Positions 8,408 to 15,957 of a stretch of DNA of 64,000 bases are shown piece after piece. Positions within the stretch are counted from its first letter, which is position 1. The number at the start of each line of letters is the position of its first letter. Made by a program: the position numbers and the translations under genes. Source of the stretch: Nocardioides allogilvus (GTDB taxonomy: Bacteria; Actinomycetota; Actinomycetes; Propionibacteriales; Nocardioidaceae); the NCBI RefSeq assembly GCF_003047285.1, contig NZ_PZYX01000009.1:1-64000 (forward strand), written 5' to 3'. Below the pieces are notes generated by a model, which saw nothing but the letters and a program-made list of their open reading frames with translations, was not told the DNA's origin and searched no databases.

Positions 8408-9139
8408 ATGAGACGCCTGCTGTCACCACTCGTCCTGCTCGCCCTGCTGGTCACCGGCCTGGCGACGGTCTCGCCGGCCGCAGCGGCGGCCGACATGGAC
8501 TGCGCCGACTTCCCCACGCAGGCGGCTGCGCAGACCTTCTTCCTCAACGCCGGCGCCGGGGACCCGCACCGGCTCGACGCCGACGGGGACCGGGTGGTCT
8601 GCGAGTCCAACCCCTGCCCGTGCATCGGCAGCGGGCAGCCCGTGCCGCTGGTCACCCAGACGTCGCCGCCGGCGCCGACGCAGGACAGCGACACCGACCC
8701 GAACGGCTCGGGCAGCTCCGGTCCGGTCCGCAGGCACACGGGCAACGTCGTCAAGGTGACCGACGGCGACACCTTGAAGATCCGCATCAACGGTGTCGGC
8801 GTGCGGTCCGTGCGCATCCTCGGCATCGACACCCCTGAGGTGTACGGCGGACGCGAGTGCGGCGGCGGCGCCGCCTCGTCCCACATGGAGCAGCTGGCGC
8901 CGGTCGGCTCCCGCGTGCGACTGGAGTCCGACCCCAGCCAGGCCGACCGCGACCGCTACGGCCGCTGGCTGCGCTACGTCTCCCGTCGGGGGCTCGACGT
9001 CGGGCGCGAGCAGATCCGTCGCGGACTGGCGCGCACGTACGTCTATCGCAACGACCCGTTCCGGCGGACCCGCGCCTACCAGCGCACCGAGAAGATCGCG
9101 CACAACCTGCTGCGCGGATCCTGGGCCCTGTGCTGGTGA
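8408..9139 (+). CDS. Secreted thermonuclease with Excalibur domain
   Basis: A 243-residue exported protein. A signal peptide ends near AAAA (residues 1-28). An Excalibur calcium-binding motif follows (CADFPTQAAAQ, then DADGDRVVCE, about 31-66), then a Pro/Thr/Gly linker and a staphylococcal-nuclease-like domain (about 110-243) with VTDGDTLKIR, ILGIDTPEV and DRYGRWLRYV, which hold the usual Ca-binding Asp and catalytic Arg/Glu residues. It should cut extracellular nucleic acid in a Ca-dependent manner. The usual order has Excalibur at the C-terminus; here it is N-terminal. Confidence 0.9.
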   Translation: MRRLLSPLVLLALLVTGLATVSPAAAAADMDCADFPTQAAAQTFFLNAGAGDPHRLDADGDRVVCESNPCPCIGSGQPVPLVTQTSPPAPTQDSDTDPNGSGSSGPVRRHTGNVVKVTDGDTLKIRINGVGVRSVRILGIDTPEVYGGRECGGGAASSHMEQLAPVGSRVRLESDPSQADRDRYGRWLRYVSRRGLDVGREQIRRGLARTYVYRNDPFRRTRAYQRTEKIAHNLLRGSWALCW

Positions 9140-9163
9140 CTTGAACCCTGCGATGCTCGGAGC

Positions 9164-9910
9164 ATGACCCAGACTCCACCTCCGCTGGAAGCACTGCCCG
9201 AGGACTGGGAGCGCGCGCTGTGCATCGTCGCGCACCCCGACGACCTGGAGTTCGGCGCGGCCGCGGCCGTCGCCCGCTGGACCGGGCATGGCAAGGACGT
9301 CGCCTACTGCATGGTGACCAGCGGTGAGGCGGGCATCGACGGCCTGCACCCCGACGAGTGCGCCCCGCTGCGCGAGGCCGAGCAGATCGCCTCCGCGCGA
9401 GTCGTCGGCGTGCACAAGGTCGACTTCCTGCGGGAGCCGGACGGCATCGTGGAGTACGGCGTCGCTCTGAGGCGCGTCCTCGCGGAGGTGATCCGCCGAC
9501 ACCGGCCCGAGATCGTCATCACCGGCAACTTCCGCGACTCGTGGGGCGGGACGTCGCTCAACCAGGCCGACCACATCGCCGTCGGCAGAGCAGTGCTGGA
9601 CGCGGCACGCGACGCCGGCAACCGCTGGATCTTCCCCGAACAGCTGTCCTCCACGCTGGAGCCCTGGGGCGGGGTCCGCGCCGTCTGGGCCTCCGGCTCC
9701 CCCGAGGCGAAGCACGGCGTCGACACGACCGACACGTTCGACCTCGGGGTCGCATCTCTTGAGGCGCACGGGGCCTACATCGACGGGCTCGGCTGGGAGA
9801 ACTGGGACCCGCGAGAGTTCCTCGAGGGGTTCGCCCGGCAGAGCGGCCAGCGGCTCGGGGTCCCCTTCGCCGCGTCGTTCGAGGTCTACTCCCTGGGCTT
9901 CGGTGAGTGA
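9164..9910 (+). CDS. PIG-L family deacetylase
   Basis: A 248-residue zinc-dependent N-acetylglucosamine deacetylase-like protein. The metal motif AHPDDLE (about 23-29), the second signature VITGNFRD and the distal histidine in LNQADHIAVGR are present. Family members include mycothiol biosynthesis MshB and mycothiol conjugate amidase Mca; this one is shorter than both, so a small-molecule deacetylase of unknown substrate is safer. It lies 24 nt after the nuclease gene and ends at a strong terminator. Confidence 0.85.
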   Translation: MTQTPPPLEALPEDWERALCIVAHPDDLEFGAAAAVARWTGHGKDVAYCMVTSGEAGIDGLHPDECAPLREAEQIASARVVGVHKVDFLREPDGIVEYGVALRRVLAEVIRRHRPEIVITGNFRDSWGGTSLNQADHIAVGRAVLDAARDAGNRWIFPEQLSSTLEPWGGVRAVWASGSPEAKHGVDTTDTFDLGVASLEAHGAYIDGLGWENWDPREFLEGFARQSGQRLGVPFAASFEVYSLGFGE

Positions 9911-9925
9911 GTTCCCCGGACAGAG

Positions 9926-9960
9926 CGAAGGGCCCGACGTCATGGACGTCGGGCCCTTCG
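9926..9960 (+). terminator. Rho-independent terminator
   Basis: Perfect 15-bp stem CGAAGGGCCCGACGT / ACGTCGGGCCCTTCG with a 5-nt loop, followed by TTTG. It closes the PIG-L gene. Together with the tRNA fragment right after it, it marks the left edge of the mobile element. Confidence 0.85.
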
Positions 9961-9964
9961 TTTG

Positions 9965-9990
9965 CTCCCCCGATTGGACTCGAACCAACA
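9965..9990 (-). repeat. Attachment-site core: 3' fragment of a tRNA (probably tRNA-Asn)
   Basis: On the minus strand this is a T arm (GTTGG-TTCGAGT-CCAAT) plus the 3' acceptor strand CGGGGGA and a G discriminator. No 5' half of a tRNA follows; the sequence to the right is unrelated. This is the scar left where an element integrates into the 3' end of a tRNA. The acceptor fits an actinobacterial tRNA-Asn (5' TCCCC-type), but identity is inferred. By geometry the element should lie to the right, with the intact tRNA at its far end; I found no intact copy in the window. Confidence 0.6.
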
Positions 9991-10000
9991 AGGACGACTG

Positions 10001-10127
10001 TTGGACACCCGTGGACACAACGAGTCATAACAAGGCTCTGACCTGCGGAAACATGTCCAACCGATGCAGGTCCAACAGTCCACATTTGGACGAATTATGA
10101 CGTACGCTCCGATGCATAGCCGATGCA
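10001..10127. repeat. Repeat-rich integrase/excisionase arm region
   Basis: Between the tRNA fragment and the integrase gene are several short repeats. TTGGACA (10001-10007) has inverted partners TGTCCAA (10054-10060), GTCCAAC (10070-10076) and another TTGGAC (10086-10091). CCGATGCA occurs three times (10061-10068, 10109-10116, 10120-10127). Such clusters are typical of arm-type binding sites for tyrosine recombinases and their directionality factors. Function is inferred from position. Confidence 0.45.
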
Positions 10128-10167
10128 GAATCCGTCCACATCGGTAGCGACGAAGGGCGAGAACGGC

Positions 10168-11397
10168 ATGGCACGCACGGCAGATCGGCGCCGGTTCGGT
10201 CAGATCACCAAGATGCGGTCGGGTCGCTGGCAGGCCCGCTACGCAGTGCCGCTGGCTCACGAGTCCGGCCGCGGTGGACACATCGTGACGGCGCCCCACA
10301 CGTTTGAGCCAGGCGCCTACGGCAAGGAGGCGGCTGGAGACTGGCTGCGCGACGAGGAGAAGCGTCTGCAGGTCGAGGGCGCCGAATGGAAGACCATTGC
10401 CGAGAAGGCCGAGGCCGAGCGGGCGGTACTTGAGGCCGCGCGCGTGGCGACGTTCGAGGAGTACGCGAAGATCTGGCTACAGGCGCGCAAGGTCAAGGGC
10501 GGCAAACCGCTGCAGGAGTCGACCCGGCGCGGCTATCTGATCTGGTTGCGAAAGTATCTGTTGCCGACGTTCGGTGAGATGCCGCTGAACACGATCACCG
10601 CGACCCACGTGCTGGCTTGGTACGACTCACTCCCCCACGACAAGCCCAAGACGGTCCGCGAGGCCTATTCACTCGCCAAAGGGATCATGAAATCAGCGAC
10701 CGCAGCGGACGGCATCCTGCCGGGTGCCGTCAACCCGTTCACCATCGACGGGGCCGGCACCATCGGCAGCAAATCCGACAAGCGAACCGAAGTGATCGAG
10801 GACGAGGACCTGGCGATCATCATGGCGACGATCCGCCCCGAGTGGAGAGCAATGGTCGCCCTGGCGCTGGGCTGCGGTCTGCGGTTCGGTGAACTCGTTG
10901 CGCTGCGCCGATCTGACATCGATCTCAAGGCAAAGGTGCCGGTGCTGCACATCCGTCGCGCCATCGGCACCGGGCCGGGTGGCAAACGATACGAGAAGGA
11001 ACCGAAGTCAAAGGCTGGCATCAGGGACCAACGTGTCCCCGCCTCCGTGGTCACCGTCTTGAGTGAACACCTCAACAGCTACGTCACAGGCCGCGACGGG
11101 CTCGCGTTCCCGGGGCCATCTGGCAACTGGCTGCAGCCGACTCGGTTTCGGGATCTGTCGGGCGGGTGGACCGACGTGCGCGAGGCGGTCGGGCGCAACA
11201 TCAACTTCCACGACCTTCGCGCAACTGGCGCAACCCGACTGGCGCAACGTGGTGCCCACGTCGCTGAGGTCCAGACGTTTCTGGGCGACTCCTCCTCAGA
11301 TGCCGCTGAACGCTACGTGCGCGCCACCCAAACCCGCATGGACGACCTGACCGCACTCGCGTTCGACGGTCTCGACTTCGGCGGGGTGACGCGGTGA
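10168..11397 (+). CDS. Tyrosine-type site-specific integrase
   Basis: A 409-residue phage-type integrase. An N-terminal arm-binding region (KMRSGRWQARYAVP) is followed by a SAM-like core-binding domain (YAKIWLQARKV to MKSATAADGI) and a catalytic domain with the first Arg in GCGLRFGELVALR, the HDLRATGA box and a C-terminal Tyr in ERYVRA. The third conserved position, normally His or Trp in LGHSS, is Asp here (LGDSSS). The ATG at 10168 gives the MARTADRRRF start; an ATG 45 nt upstream is possible but has no ribosome binding site. It presumably integrated the element into the adjacent tRNA. Confidence 0.9.
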   Translation: MARTADRRRFGQITKMRSGRWQARYAVPLAHESGRGGHIVTAPHTFEPGAYGKEAAGDWLRDEEKRLQVEGAEWKTIAEKAEAERAVLEAARVATFEEYAKIWLQARKVKGGKPLQESTRRGYLIWLRKYLLPTFGEMPLNTITATHVLAWYDSLPHDKPKTVREAYSLAKGIMKSATAADGILPGAVNPFTIDGAGTIGSKSDKRTEVIEDEDLAIIMATIRPEWRAMVALALGCGLRFGELVALRRSDIDLKAKVPVLHIRRAIGTGPGGKRYEKEPKSKAGIRDQRVPASVVTVLSEHLNSYVTGRDGLAFPGPSGNWLQPTRFRDLSGGWTDVREAVGRNINFHDLRATGATRLAQRGAHVAEVQTFLGDSSSDAAERYVRATQTRMDDLTALAFDGLDFGGVTR

Positions 11398-11458
11398 ACA
11401 GAGCTGTCGGTGCCTTCCGGCAGAACGCCATTGGCAATCTCGGGAGTGTGAACTACAG

Positions 11459-11767
11459 TTGACAACGATAGGGATCGTTCGAAGCGAGACTTTCGACAGA
11501 TGGATGAGAAGCCTCAAGGACAGGCGTGGGGCCGCGCGAATCCAAGTCCGGCTCGATCGCCTCGCCAACGGCAACCCAGGGGACGCCAAGCCGGTTGGCC
11601 ACGGAATCTCCGAGCTGCGGATCGATGTCGGTCCCGGCTACCGGGTGTACTACCAACACCACGATGACGTGCTCATCGTCCTCCTCTGCGGTGGCGACAA
11701 GTCAACACAGACGAAGGACATCGAGAAGGCCCACGAGATAGCGAAGGAGTGGAAGGACCATGGCTGA
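11459..11767 (+). CDS. HigB-like toxin (RelE/ParE superfamily, Gp49-like)
   Basis: A 102-residue basic protein of the phage-derived Gp49-like / addiction-module killer family. Marks are the FDRWMRSLKDRRGAARIQVRLDRL helix region (given here in pieces: FDRWMRSLKD, then AARIQVRLDRL), PGDAKPVG, ELRID and PGYRVYY, and the conserved LLCGGDKSTQ end. Relatives are ribosome-dependent mRNA endonucleases. Its 3' end overlaps the antitoxin start by 8 nt. The TTG start at 11459 is the only sensible one, yet it lies inside a promoter-like TTGGCA (11431-11436), 17 nt, TACAGT (11454-11459), so either the promoter or the start is uncertain. Confidence 0.82.
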   Translation: MTTIGIVRSETFDRWMRSLKDRRGAARIQVRLDRLANGNPGDAKPVGHGISELRIDVGPGYRVYYQHHDDVLIVLLCGGDKSTQTKDIEKAHEIAKEWKDHG

Positions 11768-12053
11768 GAAGTTCTCACCCTACGACTCGGCGGATTACCT
11801 CAACTCGCTTGAGGACATCGCCTACTACCTCGAGGCCGCACTTGAGGAGGCCGGCGACGATCCTGCCTTCATCACCCACGCGATCGGCGTCATCGCCCGC
11901 TCCCAGAATTTCAGCGAGCTCGCCCGCAAGGTGGGGATGAGCCGCGAGGGCCTCTACAAGGCGTTGTCCAATGAGGGCAACCCCAGCTTTGCCACGATCT
12001 ACAGGGTGAGCCGCGCCCTCGGGCTGAAGCTCGAGTTCCACGCCGTCGCTTGA
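11760..12053 (+). CDS. HigA-like antitoxin (Xre HTH)
   Basis: A 97-residue DNA-binding antitoxin of the addiction-module antidote family. The N-terminal toxin-binding part (YDSADYLNSLEDIAYYLEAA) is followed by an Xre-type helix-turn-helix (FSELARKVGMSREGLYKAL) and the family-typical end NPSFATIYRVSRALGLKLEF. Toxin-first order is characteristic of HigBA-type modules. It probably represses its own operon and stabilises the mobile element. Confidence 0.87.
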   Translation: MAEKFSPYDSADYLNSLEDIAYYLEAALEEAGDDPAFITHAIGVIARSQNFSELARKVGMSREGLYKALSNEGNPSFATIYRVSRALGLKLEFHAVA

Positions 12054-12080
12054 TGAGTCCGGCTGGTAGGGCACACCCGA

Positions 12081-12296
12081 TCACGCGCTTCTGTTGTGCC
12101 ACGTGTTTACCGGGTGCGCGTCGACCAGCCGGTCGAGTGACTCGACCTTGATCCGGATGGTTCGCCGACCGAGGCGTACGGCATCGAGCTCGCCGGCGGC
12201 GATGTAGCGGCGCACGGTCTTGGTCGAGACAGCGAGCGCGTCGGCGGCCTCGGTCAGCGAGATCAGGCGGCGGTGGGTCGTGGCGGTCGTGGTCAT
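12081..12296 (-). CDS. Excisionase-like HTH protein
   Basis: A 71-residue protein with a MerR-like/excisionase helix-turn-helix ([22 protein letters not shown]) followed by a wing ([16 protein letters not shown]). This is the usual shape of recombination directionality factors and small regulators in actinobacterial integrative elements. The ATG at 12296 is chosen over a 16-residue longer frame that lacks similarity. It is divergent from the relaxase gene and convergent with the antitoxin, so it could control excision or expression of the relaxase. Confidence 0.8.
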   Translation of the reverse strand: MTTTATTHRRLISLTEAADALAVSTKTVRRYIAAGELDAVRLGRRTIRIKVESLDRLVDAHPVNTWHNRSA

Positions 12297-12370
12297 GACG
12301 ACTCCTGTGTCGGGGCGACCCGATTGGCCGCCTTCATCCCACAAGGCCCGGATCTGTCATCCAGTGGCCA

Positions 12371-12540
12371 CCCCATTTTCGCCCCGTCTCCCGTCGCCCC
12401 TCCTGACGCTTGCGCCCTGCCCCTCCTCGCCCGTTCACCAGCTCACCTCCCAGCCCCCACTCCTCCCAGCAAGCGCCTCCTCCGCCTCCCCTCGACATCT
12501 CTCAGTCCCATCCCTTCCCGGACACACCTCTTTCACTCCA
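12371..12540. other. Pyrimidine-rich stretch, candidate oriT
   Basis: On the plus strand about 76 percent of these 170 bases are C or T, and by my count only 21 are G. The stretch fills the gap between the divergent excisionase-like and relaxase genes. MobF-type relaxases usually act at an oriT next to their own gene, so this intergenic zone is the natural place for one. I see no strong long inverted repeat or nick motif that would prove it. Strand asymmetry is seen; oriT function is inference. Confidence 0.35.
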
Positions 12541-12588
12541 TTCGGGGTGGCCACTCAGGGCCCGGTCCCGGCCTTGAGGGGTATGACG

Positions 12589-15500
12589 ATGTCGTTGAAG
12601 AAGCTCGCCGCTGGCTCGGGCTATGAGTACCTGACCCGGCAAGTTGCAGCGGCGGACTCGACCGAGCTCCGAGGAATGCCACTGTCGGACTACTACGAGG
12701 CGAAGGGCGAGGCCCCTGGTCGCTGGGTTGGCTCTTGCCCGGCCGAGGTCGGCGGCATCGATTACGGCGACATCGTGACGGCAGAGCAGATGCAGCACTT
12801 GTTCGGCGAGGGCTGCCATCCGGTCACCGGCACCGCTTTGGGAAGAAGGTTCGGCAAGGGGTCGGTGGCCGGGTTCGACCTCACCTTCAGTCCCGCGAAG
12901 TCGGTCTCAACCCTCTGGGCTGTCGCGTCGCCCGACGTCGCGAGGCAGATCAAGATGGCGCACAACGCGGCCGTCCTCGACGCCCTCGACTTCTTGGAGA
13001 CGCACGCGATCTTCACCCGCGAGGGCGCCGGCGGTGCACGCCAGGTCGAGACACGTGGGCTGATCGCGGCCGCGTTCCTGCATCGCGACTCGCGTGCCGG
13101 CGATCCTGACCTCCACACCCACGTCGCGGTCGCGAACAAGGTTCAGACCAGGCAGGGCAAGTGGCTGTCGATCTACGGCACGATCCTTCATGAGCACGTC
13201 GTCGCCGCGTCCGAGGCGTACAACACCGCACTCGAAGCCCACCTCCACAGTCAGCTGGGGTTGCGATTCGTGGACGTCGCTCGTCCGGGTGGGAAGCGGC
13301 CGGTGCGGGAGATCTCCGGAGTGGATCCGGAGTTGATGAGGCGGTGGTCGAGCCGTCGTGCCGACATCGAGGACAGGGTCGCCGTGCTCACGCGCGAGTT
13401 CACCGAGGTCCACGGCCGTTCGCCAACCGACAAGGAATCAATCGGACTGGCGCAGCGGGCGAACCTCGAAACCCGCGAGGCGAAGCACGATCCGCGGTCG
13501 GAGGCGGAGCAACGCCAGGGCTGGCACCACCAAGCCGCGGACCTCCTCGGCGAAGGAGGCATCCGAATCATGCTCGACTCTGCCCTGACCCCGGACCAGC
13601 GGTCACGACCAGAGTTCACCTCCCTCTGGCTCGCGCAGGCCGCCGATCAGGTCATCGGCCAACTCGAGTCGCACCGTGCGACCTGGCAGTCCTGGCACAT
13701 GTACGCCGAAGCGCAACGCCAGGTGCGCGACCTCGACGTTCCTCCCGATCGGGTTGCTGAGGCGGTGGAGCATCTCGTCGACGCCGTCACTGCCCGGCTC
13801 ATCAACCTGACACCGGATCTCGACCCGATCACCGAGCCCACCGCGTTGCGGCGCTCGGACGGGATGAGCGTCTACCGACACACCGGCGCCGACCACTTCA
13901 CCAGCCACGCGATGCTCGCCGCCGAACAGCGCATTGTGGAGGCCGCGGGCACCGTCGGCCCGCGGGCTCCGGACCCAGTGGACGTCGAACTGGCGCTCAT
14001 GGCCGCCAACCTGGAGCAACCCTCGCTGAACGAGGGGCAACGCGCACTCGTCTTGGCGCTCGTCGCCGACTCTCGACAGGTCGCCCTCGCGCTGGCTCCG
14101 GCAGGTGCCGGGAAGACGACCGCGATGAGCGTCCTCGCCGGCACAGCCCACGACCTCGGCTACGAGGTGGTGGGTCTCGCGCCGTCCGCAGCCGCCGCAG
14201 CCGTGCTCACCGAGGCGACCGGTATCCCCGCCGACACGCTCGCGAAGCTCGACCACACCTTCGGCGCCGGTCTTGATCCCGGATTCGGGCCGCACACGAT
14301 CGTCGTGATCGACGAGGCGGGGATGGCCGACACCCTGACGCTGGACCGGATCATCTCGGCCTGCACCGGGATGGGCGCACGTGTGCGGCTGATCGGGGAC
14401 GACCAACAACTCGCTGCTGTCGGCGCCGGTGGGGTCCTCAGGGACATCGCCAGCACCCACGGCGCCGTCCGGCTCAGTGAGGTGGTGCGCTTCGACGACG
14501 CCATCGAAGCCTCCGCGTCCCTCGCGCTCCGGGACGGGGACAAGTCGGCGATTGGGTTCTACCTCGACCACGACCGAATCCATTCGGGCGACGAACTCAC
14601 CAGTCTCACCGAGGTCCTGGTTGCCTGGCAGGACGAGACGGAGGCTGGACGCGAGTGCCTGATGCTCGCCCCCACTCGCGACCTCGTTGGCCGCCTGAAC
14701 AAGGCGGCGCGCAACACCCGCCTCAACGGAGCCGAACCGAAGGACCAGGTGGCGCTGGCGGACGGCAACAACGCGTCGGCGGGAGACGTCATCCTCACCC
14801 GCCGAAATGACCGCCGCCTCGGGATCACCGGCACTGACTGGGTCAAGAACGGCGACCGCTGGACGGTCACCGCGGTCGACATGAGCGGCGCGATCCGTGT
14901 GCGCCACCTGCGGTCCGGGCTGCAGGCGACCCTTCCGCCGGCCTACGTCGGCGAGCACGTCGAGCTCGGTTACGCCACCACGGTCCATGCCGCCCAGGGC
15001 AGCACGGCCGACGTCATGCACGGCATCGTCACGGGTCACGAAGACCGACAGCTGCTCTACACGATGCTCACCCGTGGCCGCGCCGCCAACCACCTCCACC
15101 TCATCACCGAACAGCCCGACGCCGAGGAGGACTTCCTGCCCGGCATCGAAGAACAGCTCACCGCCGTCGATACCTTCGATCGCATCGTTGGCCGCGATGG
15201 CGCCGCGGTCTCAGCGACCACGGAGTTCGCGCGCGCCACCAGCCCCGCGACCCGCCTCCACGAAGCGGTCGGCAGATATGTCGACTCCGTCACCACCGCC
15301 ACTCACCAGCTCCTGCGCGGCGAAGCCGATGATGCGCTCGAAACCGCTGGACCAGGACCGCTCCCGTGGTTGCCCGGTATCCCCGGCGAGCTCCACGAGC
15401 ACCGAGAGTGGGCCGTCTACCTGAAAGCGCGCGGGGACCGGGTCGCCGATCTCGTCGAGGCCATGCGACACGATGTCGAACTTCCGCCGGCATTGCGCCG

Positions 15501-15957
15501 CTTCGATGACGTCCTGACGGCCGAACTTCGCAGCGAGATCCTGACCTGGCGGGCGGCCAACGGCATCCCCGATGCCGACCGCAGCCTGCTGGGCTCCGTC
15601 CCGGAAGCCAATGATCTGGCCGCCGCCCGCTACGCCCGTCACCTGCAACGCCAGGTCGACTCCCATTACCCGGCGTCCGTACGCCGCTGGGAGTCCGAGA
15701 TCGCCATGGCGATCGGCGATCCGCAGCACCGCGACGGCCACATCCTCGACTTGGCCCGCGAACTCGACCGGCTGCAGGTCAGCGGCCTCAATCCGGCGCA
15801 GATCCTCCGCCGGGCGGCCCATCTGCGGCGCCCGCTTCCTGAGGACCGCAAGGTTGAAGCGCTCGCCTACCGGATCGAGCGCATGGCGGCCAACGACGCC
15901 GCGCACCGGCCTGAGCGCCATCAATCGGGTCGACGGTCACCCGGCATCGGACTCTAG
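12589..15957 (+). CDS. MobF conjugative relaxase with RecD-like helicase (TrwC/TraA-like)
   Basis: About 1122 residues. The N-terminal relaxase domain has Tyr residues near the start (GYEYLTRQ, Y12/Y14) and a His triad H165, H176 and H178 (HRDSRAGDPDLHTHVA). The helicase part has Walker A GAGKTT (about 506-511), Walker B VVIDEAG (about 572-578), a GDDQQL motif, and further UvrD/RecD-like motifs (TVHAAQGSTAD, YTMLTRGRA). It should nick one strand at oriT and unwind it for transfer. The ATG at 12589 has GAGGGG 7 nt upstream; an ATG 6 nt earlier is too close to it. No secretion or coupling genes accompany it. Confidence 0.92.
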   Translation: MSLKKLAAGSGYEYLTRQVAAADSTELRGMPLSDYYEAKGEAPGRWVGSCPAEVGGIDYGDIVTAEQMQHLFGEGCHPVTGTALGRRFGKGSVAGFDLTFSPAKSVSTLWAVASPDVARQIKMAHNAAVLDALDFLETHAIFTREGAGGARQVETRGLIAAAFLHRDSRAGDPDLHTHVAVANKVQTRQGKWLSIYGTILHEHVVAASEAYNTALEAHLHSQLGLRFVDVARPGGKRPVREISGVDPELMRRWSSRRADIEDRVAVLTREFTEVHGRSPTDKESIGLAQRANLETREAKHDPRSEAEQRQGWHHQAADLLGEGGIRIMLDSALTPDQRSRPEFTSLWLAQAADQVIGQLESHRATWQSWHMYAEAQRQVRDLDVPPDRVAEAVEHLVDAVTARLINLTPDLDPITEPTALRRSDGMSVYRHTGADHFTSHAMLAAEQRIVEAAGTVGPRAPDPVDVELALMAANLEQPSLNEGQRALVLALVADSRQVALALAPAGAGKTTAMSVLAGTAHDLGYEVVGLAPSAAAAAVLTEATGIPADTLAKLDHTFGAGLDPGFGPHTIVVIDEAGMADTLTLDRIISACTGMGARVRLIGDDQQLAAVGAGGVLRDIASTHGAVRLSEVVRFDDAIEASASLALRDGDKSAIGFYLDHDRIHSGDELTSLTEVLVAWQDETEAGRECLMLAPTRDLVGRLNKAARNTRLNGAEPKDQVALADGNNASAGDVILTRRNDRRLGITGTDWVKNGDRWTVTAVDMSGAIRVRHLRSGLQATLPPAYVGEHVELGYATTVHAAQGSTADVMHGIVTGHEDRQLLYTMLTRGRAANHLHLITEQPDAEEDFLPGIEEQLTAVDTFDRIVGRDGAAVSATTEFARATSPATRLHEAVGRYVDSVTTATHQLLRGEADDALETAGPGPLPWLPGIPGELHEHREWAVYLKARGDRVADLVEAMRHDVELPPALRRFDDVLTAELRSEILTWRAANGIPDADRSLLGSVPEANDLAAARYARHLQRQVDSHYPASVRRWESEIAMAIGDPQHRDGHILDLARELDRLQVSGLNPAQILRRAAHLRRPLPEDRKVEALAYRIERMAANDAAHRPERHQSGRRSPGIGL

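Noticed and set aside
9965-9990. Intact tRNA gene
   Set aside because: Only the T arm and 3' acceptor strand are present; no D arm, anticodon arm or 5' acceptor strand follows.
12220-12588. Upstream extension of the relaxase frame
   Set aside because: It runs through the pyrimidine-rich gap and the antisense of the excisionase-like gene; GAGGGG at 7 nt supports the start at 12589.
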